A stretch of DNA of 64,000 nt from Agelas oroides (lineage: Eukaryota; Porifera; Demospongiae; Agelasida; Agelasidae): positions 16,495,011 to 16,559,010 of the forward strand of contig OX422185.1 of NCBI GenBank assembly GCA_949130485.1, read 5' to 3'. Shown here in pieces: positions 57,301 through 64,000 of the stretch. Numbering within the stretch: position 1 is the first letter of the stretch; each line of letters starts with the position of its first letter. A program made the translations under genes and the position numbers. Below the pieces are notes generated by a model. The model worked only from the letters and a program-made list of their open reading frames with translations, made no database searches and was not told the origin of the DNA.

Positions 57301-57530
57301 CTACAGTGGAACCCCACTTAACGGACACCCCTCAACAGCGGACACCCACAATATAACAGACAATTCTGAAAGTCCCGACTGTCCTTCTGTTCACTTCAAT
57401 ACTTCAGCAACCCCTGAACAGCGGACACCCCACTACTCCATATAACGAACAGTTTTCATGCTCCCAATTGTACACAAACAGTACTTATTAACAACCTCGG
57501 TTTAGTGGACGCTTGTCGACCCTTTCGCTG
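57301..57530. mobile_element. Pogo/Tigger-like terminal sequence, one end
   Basis: TACAGTGGAACCCCACTTAA followed by CGGACACCCC, with several further CGGACACCC motifs. The CAGTGGAACCCC...CGGACACC end is characteristic of pogo-type MITEs of invertebrates. I could not find the opposite end before 57926. Confidence 0.6.
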
Positions 57531-57926
57531 CTGAGTCGACAACTTGACATTAAATTAGCACTGTTATTCATAGTACTAGCCTCTGCTTAGCCTTCCCCTC
57601 CAGCGTACAACAAGGGAAAGCTATGAAAATGAAGTTATAGTCATTTGTTGTTATTACTGTAAACACATCTGTACATGTGCAAGTGTTTACAGTAACTTCA
57701 ACATTGTTTACACACAACTCTATATAAAACTGTACTATAGTATAGCAATGTAGTGTAGTGTAAACTAAAAATACATGGAAAGGGAATTATATTTTCCCTT
57801 GCAGCCCTCAGGGAGAGAATTAAACCCCACCTGTTGTATAGGCAAAACTATACTAGGTGGGATATATATTCTAGTTGAGGCAAGGGGCAAGATTTTCAGC
57901 ATGCATTTTTTTCATCCTTCTTCTAG

Positions 57927-59346
57927 TGTGATTCCTGGAAGGTCAAGGTTCATGAACAGGAGCGGAAAATATCGGATCTAGAGCACCAATTAGACGGGCA
58001 AAAAGTCACCATTAAAATCCTTCAAGCAGAGAAAGACCACGCCCTCCTGCTGACTCAGCATGCCCATGAACAGAGACCAGCTACCTCGTATCTTCGTCCA
58101 CGAAGTGCAGAAGTCGCTCGAAAACCCAACTATCGAATTTCTGGCATTATGAAACCACGGAGCACAGTATCCGGTCAATTTCCAAGTGTTCACGAAACGG
58201 ATTTCTCCATCATGCTTCCTGTGTTAAACTCCAGTCAGGGTACAAAGGTCGATATTCTCAACTTGGAGGAGAGCCATCACGCTCAGGCCCCACTTACTCT
58301 TGGTCCAATGGTCGTCACCGATGACGAAGCTGGCTATTCCGGATCTACAGTTCGTGAGAGTGAAGCAAAACTGTCCAGGCCACAGCGGGTTCAAAAATTA
58401 CGTAACAGGGGTCACCGTCGAACGGCTAGTACGGGGAGCAACATAAATGTAAACGTTCTTCCACCAAGTTCCTCAGTGAAGGAGAAAGACAATGTTTTTA
58501 GCTCAAATGTTCCCCATTTGTACCCCACAAAACAGAAAGTGCCTAAACATCCAAGCAGGCCAGGAAGTGCTGGAAGCACTCGACCAGACATTACACAAAT
58601 CTTGAGGATTGACTCTCCTGAGCAAATCACCGAGACGGCTCAAGCAGTTAGTGAATACATGAGCAAGTTGATTGGTAGTCATTCGTCTGATTTGAACGAG
58701 ACAAGTGAAACTGTTGCTGAAACAAGAGAGAATGGAGACGCAAAGTGGACCGGAGGAGGAGAAAGCCGGAAGCAATCTCAGGGTAGTGTTACGGGACAGC
58801 CTGGGCAGCAAGGGGTTAAAACAAAGCACCCAAAGTATTCAGAAATGACCCGCAGTAAGCCGGCGAACAAATCAACCGACTCCAACGGAACCACCAGCAG
58901 CGAAGGTACCAGTACAAGCAGTCATTCCGATCCCGCAACAAAGTTATCAAATGACTCAGCCAATCAAACTGTCCCAAATGATTCCACAGACCGAACCAAT
59001 CAGAAACTCGAAAAGCCTCAAATCCTGTTCCGAACCGAAAGCATGTCTAGTACTGGTTCCACTTTCTCCCTCTCTGGACCAGGCTTACCGTCACGAAATC
59101 CCTCCTTTGTCTACGATGGTGGAGAGAGCAGTACATACTCACACGAAAGCCTAGAAATTGGCGACTCTGTGGAGAACCTGCAAACCTTTGGGAGGTTAGG
59201 GTACTATCCGTTTATAGTTCCGATACGTGGTCATCACAAACACGAGACAACAACATCGTCTAGTGAAGATGAGAGGGAGTACTGGGCCGGACGCCGGAAG
59301 AGATCGTCTGGGACCACTGTGGAAAGTTCAACCCCACATCGCAAAG
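57927..59346 (+). CDS. Coiled-coil gene, long C-terminal exon (Ser/Thr-rich tail)
   Basis: The acceptor is CCTTCTTCTAG and the donor AAAG|GTACGT, 473 codons, entering in phase 0 and leaving in phase 1. The coiled coil finishes with VKVHEQERKISDLEHQLDGQ and KVTIKILQAEKDHALLLTQH. The rest is largely disordered: basic and Ser-rich stretches (QRVQKLRNRGHRRTASTGSN, PKHPSRPGSAGSTRP), one short possibly helical piece (ITQILRIDSPEQITETAQAV, SEYMSKLIG), then NSNGTTSSEGTSTSS-type linkers and the acidic SSSEDEREYWAGRRKRSS. RRTAST fits basophilic-kinase phosphorylation. No known domain recognised. Confidence 0.87.
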
Positions 59347-59348
59347 GT

Positions 59349-59398
<50 letters not shown>

Positions 59399-59933
59399 AC
59401 AAGCACGCACTGCACAGGGTTCAATCTAGTGAGGAGGGATGTGAGGGAAGCTTTCCTCCCCCCCTCCCAAAAATGTTATAGACCTAGCTCCTTAAAAAAT
59501 ATAGTTCTAGGCTGATTTTACCTCTCAGATTGCATCAGAAACAATTTCGGATAACCTAAAGTCCCAAATTGTTTTTTGGAGGGGCATGCCCCCAGACTTA
59601 TCCTAGAAAATGCTTTATACAGCTTCCCCCCCAAAACTTAAAATCCTAGATAGAACCAAAAACTACTTGGTTAAAATGCATGGTTACACTGCAGTTTCAG
59701 GGTTCATTGAACAGGTGGGTAGTTATGATTAAAGAATTCCAAAACACAATTATCATCATCAGCCCCCTCACAATTCCATCTAGCTTCAAAGGGCTAACTT
59801 AGCACAGACACTTGTCTGGTTGAAGGATGATAATTGTGTTTGCAGCGCACTACCCTCTGCCTCCCTGACACACACTCACATGCGTGCACATGCACACACA
59901 CACACACACGTGTGCACGCTCACACACACGCGT

Positions 59934-59965
<32 letters not shown>

Positions 59966-60004
59966 CACACACATGCACACTCTCCAACCCTCATACCCAC
60001 ACAG
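59347..60004 (+). other. Intron with GT and CA microsatellites and a repeat remnant
   Basis: Starts with the donor GTACGT and (GT)n to 59396, ends in (CA)n with CGTG interruptions (59876-59965) and the acceptor CATACCCACACAG. The middle (59440-59660, with CCCCCC runs and GGAGGGGCATGCCCCCAGAC) resembles a dispersed repeat related to the 24085 MITE interior. Confidence 0.7.
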
Positions 60005-60147
60005 ATGACAACAGCAACTCCTCTTGTGATTCAGACCAGCTACAACGGGGTGGTGGTTACCATGCCAACGAGGAACCCGCTATTCCTGTTCACCGAACAG
60101 AAAGCATCAGCATCAGTGATATGGAGAAATGCCCCACTGATGTTGAG
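60005..60147 (+). CDS. Coiled-coil gene, last exon in window
   Basis: Entry in phase 1 completes Asp with the previous exon: PHRKDDNSNSSCDSDQLQ, then RGGGYHANEEPAIPVHRT and ESISISDMEKCPTDVE before GAG|GTATGT. It leaves in phase 0. A broken copy lies at 47516-47647. Because no stop is reached, at least one more exon is expected past 60147; none is recognised up to 64000. By analogy with 48673 it might encode an MEDKVASLHKSF-like C-terminus. Confidence 0.8.
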
Positions 60148-60162
60148 GTATGTGTACAATAG

Positions 60163-60220
60163 ATGATGATGTCACCATGATGTCACCATGATGTCACCAT
60201 GATGTCACCATGATGTCATG
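60163..60220. repeat. 11-bp tandem repeat, five copies
   Basis: ATGATGTCACC units at 60171, 60182, 60193, 60204 and 60215. The duplicate region after 47647 has only two. Confidence 0.9.
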
Positions 60221-60356
60221 TATGCTGATATTGTGTGTTGTGTTGATGTATAGTCTTGTGCCCAGACCCAACCCACAGAGGAAAGAGTCTGGGCAAACAA
60301 ACCTGAATCCTTGGGCTTGCTCCAGAGTTTGGAGGCAACTTTAGTGTTGGAAGACA

Positions 60357-62432
60357 CTAAGTACTCTCTTGAAAATATGCCCATACCGTCACATAGTAGA
60401 TGAAGGTACACTCCTCTCCTCCTGAAATCAGGTCACCTTGCCAGGCTAGGTTTGCTACCGTCACATAGTAGATGAAGGTACTCTCCTCTCCTCCTGAAAT
60501 CAGGTCACCTTGCCAGGCTAGGTTTGCTACCGTCACATAGTAGATGAAGTTACTCTCCTCTCCTCCTGAAATCAGGTCACCTTGCCAGGCTAGGTTTGCT
60601 ACCGTCACATAGTAGATGAAGGTACTCTCCTCTCCTCCTGAAATCAGGTCACCTTGCCAGGCTAGGTTTGCTACCGTCACATAGTAGATGAAGTTACTCT
60701 CCTCTCCTCCTGAAATCAGGTCACCTTGCCAGGTTAGGTTTGCTACCGTCACATAGTAGATGAAGGTACTCTCCTCTCCTCCTGAAATCAGGTCACCTTG
60801 CCAGGCTAGGTTTGCTACCCTCACATAGTAGATGAAGTTACTCTCCTCTCCTCCTGAAATCAGGTCACCTTGCCAGGCTAGGTTTGCTACCGTCACATAG
60901 TAGATGAAGGTACTCTCCTCTCCTCCTGAAATCAGGTCACCTTGCCAGGCTAGGTTTGCTACCGTCACATAGTAGATGAAGGTACTCTCCTCTCCTCCTG
61001 AAATCAGGTCACCTTGCCAGGTTAGGTTTGCTACCGTCACATAGTAGATGAAGGTACACTCCTCTCCTCCTGAAATCAGGTCACCTTGCCAGGCTAGGTT
61101 TGCTACCCTCACATAGTAGATGAAGTTACTCTCCTCTCCTCCTGAAATCAGGTCACCTTGCCAGGCTAGGTTTGCTACCGTCACATAGTAGATGAAGGTA
61201 CTCTCCTCTCCTCCTGAAATCAGGTCACCTTGCCAGGCTAGGTTTGCTACCGTCACATAGTAGATGAAGGTACACTCCTCTCCTCCTGAAATCAGGTCAC
61301 CTTGCCAGGCTAGGTTTGCTACCGTCACATAGTAGATGAAGTTACTCTCCTCTCCTCCTGAAATCAGGTCACCTTGCCAGGCTAGGTTTGCTACCGTCAC
61401 ATAGTAGATGAAGGTACACTCCTCTCCTCCTGAAATCAGGTCACCTTGCCAGGCTAGGTTTGCTACCGTCACATAGTAGATGAAGGTACTCTCCTCTCCT
61501 CCTGAAATCAGGTCACCTTGCCAGGCTAGGTTTGCTACCGTCACATAGTAGGTGAAGGTACACTCCTCTCCTCCTGAAATCAGGTCACCTTGCCAGGCTA
61601 GGTTTGCTACCGTCACATAGTAGATGAAGGTACTCTCCTCTCCTCCTGAAATCAGGTCACCTTGCCAGGCTAGGTTTGCTACCGTCACATAGTAGATGAA
61701 GGTACACTCCTCTCCTCCTGAAATCAGGTCACCTTGCCAAGCTAGGTTTGCTACCGTCACATAGTAGATGAAGGTACTCTCCTCTCCTCCTGAAATCAGG
61801 TCACCTTGCCAGGCTAGGTTTGCTACCGTCACATAGTAGATGAAGGTACTCTCCTCTCCTCCTGAAATCAGGTCACCTTGCCAGGCTAGGTTTGCTACCC
61901 TCACATAGTAGGTGAAGGTACACTCCTCTCCTCCTGAAATCAGGTCACCTTGCCAGGCTAGGTTTGCTACCCTCACATAGTAGGTGAAGGTACACTCCTC
62001 TCCTCCTGAAATCAGGTCACCTTGCCAGGCTAGGTTTGCTACCCTCACATAGTAGGTGAAGGTACACTCCTCTCCTCCTGAAATCAGGTCACCTTGCCAG
62101 GCTAGGTTTGCTACCCTCACATAGTAGATGAAGGTACACTCCTCTCCTCCTGAAATCAGGTCACCTTGCCAGGCTAGGTTTGCTACCGTCACATAGTAGA
62201 TGAAGGTACACTCCTCTCCTCCTGAAATCAGGTCACCTTGCCAGGCTAGGTTTGCTACCGTCACATAGTAGATGAAGGTACACTCCTCTCCTCCTGAAAT
62301 CAGGTCACCTTGCCAGGCTAGGTTTGCTACCCTCACATAGTAGATGAAGGTACTCTCCTCTCCTCCTGAAATCAGGTCACCTTGCCAGGCTAGGTTTGCT
62401 AAGGGTGACATATAAGTTTTCACTAAAGACAC
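60357..62432. repeat. 72-bp tandem array, about 28 copies
   Basis: ACCGTCACATAGTAGATGAA recurs every 72 bases from 60385, followed by CTCCTCTCCTCCTGAAATCA and GGTCACCTTGCCAGGCTAGG. All units keep exactly 72 bases, so one - strand frame stays open for 691 codons with the 24-residue unit NLAWQGDLISGGEE...FIYYV. Its variants are nearly all amino-acid-changing (Cys/Ser, Thr/Asn, Ile/Thr, Thr/Arg, Ala/Thr), which argues against selection on protein. The frame has no ATG before the array except an internal one in its first codons and no exon context. Likely a non-coding minisatellite. Confidence 0.93.
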
Positions 62433-62576
62433 TTTGAAATGTTACCGCCAGGTTTGGGTATAATCCTTCCACTCCCATGCACCCCCTTTCCTCATTTTTC
62501 ACACACACCTACGAACATGTACACAACGTGTGTAACTACCAGTAAGCTCTCAAAAATATGCCCATGGGTGATGAAC

Positions 62577-63203
62577 TTAACCCATTACACCCGATAGCGG
62601 CCAAATGCGCCCGCGAAATTTTTTGACCATTACACCCGATAGCGGCCAAATGCGTCCGCACTTCGCTTCCACTATTTATCATGATCGCTGCGCCTTTTTG
62701 GACTTGGAGTTAGTTATTAAGTGTAACAGGAAGTCAATCGAAGCATAATTTGCTGCCACATCCTATAGGGACTTCCCCTGAAAATCGCGTTCGAAGTTTG
62801 CCTGCCGATCGTAGTTGGCCACAGTACAGCTTATATCCACACGCTACATGTTCTATCGTCTATATACTATCTAATCGTGTCAACGACAGTTGAAACGTAC
62901 CTTCGCTGGAAATCTCTGCCAACTTTTGTCGTGTATTATCGGTCATTTTCAGGTACACAGCGGGTACCTACGTTTCCACCGTTGTAGCTTCTTCGGACTT
63001 CACTAGCAGGTCTTCTGACTACATTCTGAGTAAAGCAGGTTTGTTTTCAACTAAGCTAAGCCTAACTATCATTGCCTGAACTCAGCTATTTTAAAAGATA
63101 TAACGCAATGAATCAACACTACACTAAATCGCCATTTTTTATTAGCTTCTCTCGTAACCACGCGATCAATTTCTGCGCATGCGCGTCGGGCTAAAAGGGT
63201 TAA
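62577..63203. mobile_element. piggyBac-like MITE with TTAA at both ends
   Basis: The element spans 62581-63199 (619 bp) between TTAA at 62577-62580 and 63200-63203. Ends read CCCATTACACCCGATAG on the left and, reverse-complemented, CCCTTTTAGCCCGACGC on the right. TTAA targets and CCC-starting termini are piggyBac hallmarks. GATAGCGGCCAAATGCG is repeated twice near the left end. A second, more worn copy is at 24434-24903. No transposase ORF. Confidence 0.85.
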
Positions 63204-63555
63204 GATGGCTTCTCAAAAAAGGAGTGGGCAGATTTTCGAAAATATGCCCACCTCACATGCAGTTAGTCTAGCACTGTTTAGGTACGCCTGCTGTGATTCT
63301 TCAATACCTCTTTTGTCATGAGCTTCCTTATGCAATAACAGCAAATGGTGTCCGCCTTCATTTGTTTGTCCCTCCTCTTGCACAATGCTGCTTCTTTGGT
63401 GCTTCTTGCTTAACATAATAGCTTGTACTGCAGCATAAAAGATGGGCGTACTTCTAAGAGAGAAAACCACCTTTTCAACAACTTCATTCAAAAACTGTAG
63501 GAGGCCTATTTTTGAGATTCCTGTACATTGCCATTGTCCACCCTAACTTAACCTC
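63204..63555. other. No supported feature
   Basis: Short unique sequence between two mobile elements. An open frame on the - strand at 63213-63491 has no recognisable motif. Confidence 0.45.
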
Positions 63556-63870
63556 ACCATTGTTCTAAATCATGTGACAAGAGCGCATAAGAACGGGCGG
63601 CTAGAGTAAGAGCGTGTAACTACGTAAAATTCGAAACCGTGCCGAATTTACCGCCAGTACTAAAAATAGTAACACGCCCTGCGCATGCTGCGTTGACATA
63701 AGCCATTATGCAGTGTTGCTAAGCGTGCACGTGACCGGGTGTTCTATTTTTAGTACGGTTCAATAATTTTGCCCGGTGCGGACTAGACTACGGGCTTCTA
63801 TTGGAGTTACACGCTCTTACTCTAGCCACCCGTTCTTATGCGCTCTTGATGTGACCATTGTTCTAAATCA
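63556..63870. mobile_element. Fold-back element, 17-bp flanking direct repeats
   Basis: Arms CAAGAGCGCATAAGAACGGG...GAGTAAGAGCGTGTAACTA (from 63578) and the reverse complement ending near 63848 are almost identical over about 44 bases; the interior also shows weaker inverted similarity (AGTACTAAAAATAGTA against TTCTATTTTTAGTAC). ACCATTGTTCTAAATCA stands exactly at 63556-63572 and 63854-63870. A 17-bp duplication is unusually long for an inverted-repeat element. Confidence 0.82.
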
Positions 63871-64000
63871 AGAGATTTGTTGCAATTACCACACCACATA
63901 TGAACCCAGATTTGAGAGTGACCAATGAAATTGTAGAGCAGTGTTTATTGCTATTTTCAATTCAAGATGTCATAGCTTTTGGTGAATATGTAATAGTTAT

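Noticed and set aside
60357-62432. 691-residue - strand repeat protein, faintly WD40-like (ISGGEE...FIYYV)
   Set aside because: The 24-residue unit is too short for a WD repeat, lacks the WD/GH positions, and its variants are mostly nonsynonymous.
1-64000. tRNA, rRNA or snRNA genes
   Set aside because: I saw no cloverleaf with A and B boxes and no rRNA-like conserved segment, but this was by eye; a covariance-model scan would be decisive.

Overview
The window is eukaryotic and almost certainly from an invertebrate animal. Genes are split by GT-AG introns, an RNI-type LRR gene ends in phase-matched exons, there are long CA, GT and GGGA tracts, and small DNA transposons are dense. Several dispersed-repeat types (short elements with termini like TAGCCTCGTTCCCAGGCC) made me think of a demosponge, but that is a recollection and not shown by the sequence. 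There are no bacterial operons, no CRISPR array and no rRNA or tRNA gene that I can support.

Layout, left to right. 1-4.4 kb: dispersed repeats plus one small intronless ORF of unknown function (2867-3430) with a poly(A) signal. 4.7-8.9 kb: 115-bp satellite-like array with higher-order structure. 9-11 kb: a dispersed element and a complete hAT-like MITE. 11.1-13.4 kb: 31/34-bp minisatellite. 13.4-20.6 kb: duplicated noncoding segments and MITEs. 20.7-27.8 kb: the last two exons of an LRR gene on the + strand, separated by a 6.9-kb intron packed with transposons. 27.8-36.6 kb: MITEs, degenerate tandem repeats and weak candidate exons. 36.7-38.4 kb: very uniform 78-bp array. 39.1-43.3 kb: 57-bp array followed by its decayed continuation. 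43.3-49 kb: scattered small exons, an exon-edge tandem repeat, hairpins and a broken copy of an exon found 12.5 kb downstream. 49.9-60.1 kb: the main gene, a + strand multi-exon gene for a coiled-coil protein of about 1,950 residues or more. 60.4-62.4 kb: 72-bp array. 62.5-63.9 kb: a piggyBac-like MITE and a fold-back element.

The main gene encodes a Ser-rich N-terminal part, about 1,350 residues of heptad-rich coiled coil and a Ser/Thr-rich basic tail. Splice phases agree across the seven junctions that could be checked. Two places inside the largest exon change reading frame, which means base indels in the sequence, an unrecognised micro-intron, or decay. The 3' end of the gene lies beyond the window or in unrecognised exons.

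No new enzymatic or defence system is visible. The unusual content is structural: five large tandem arrays fill about 14 kb, several keep long reading frames open purely through unit length, and at least ten small DNA transposons are present, four of them with readable 8- or 9-bp target-site duplications.
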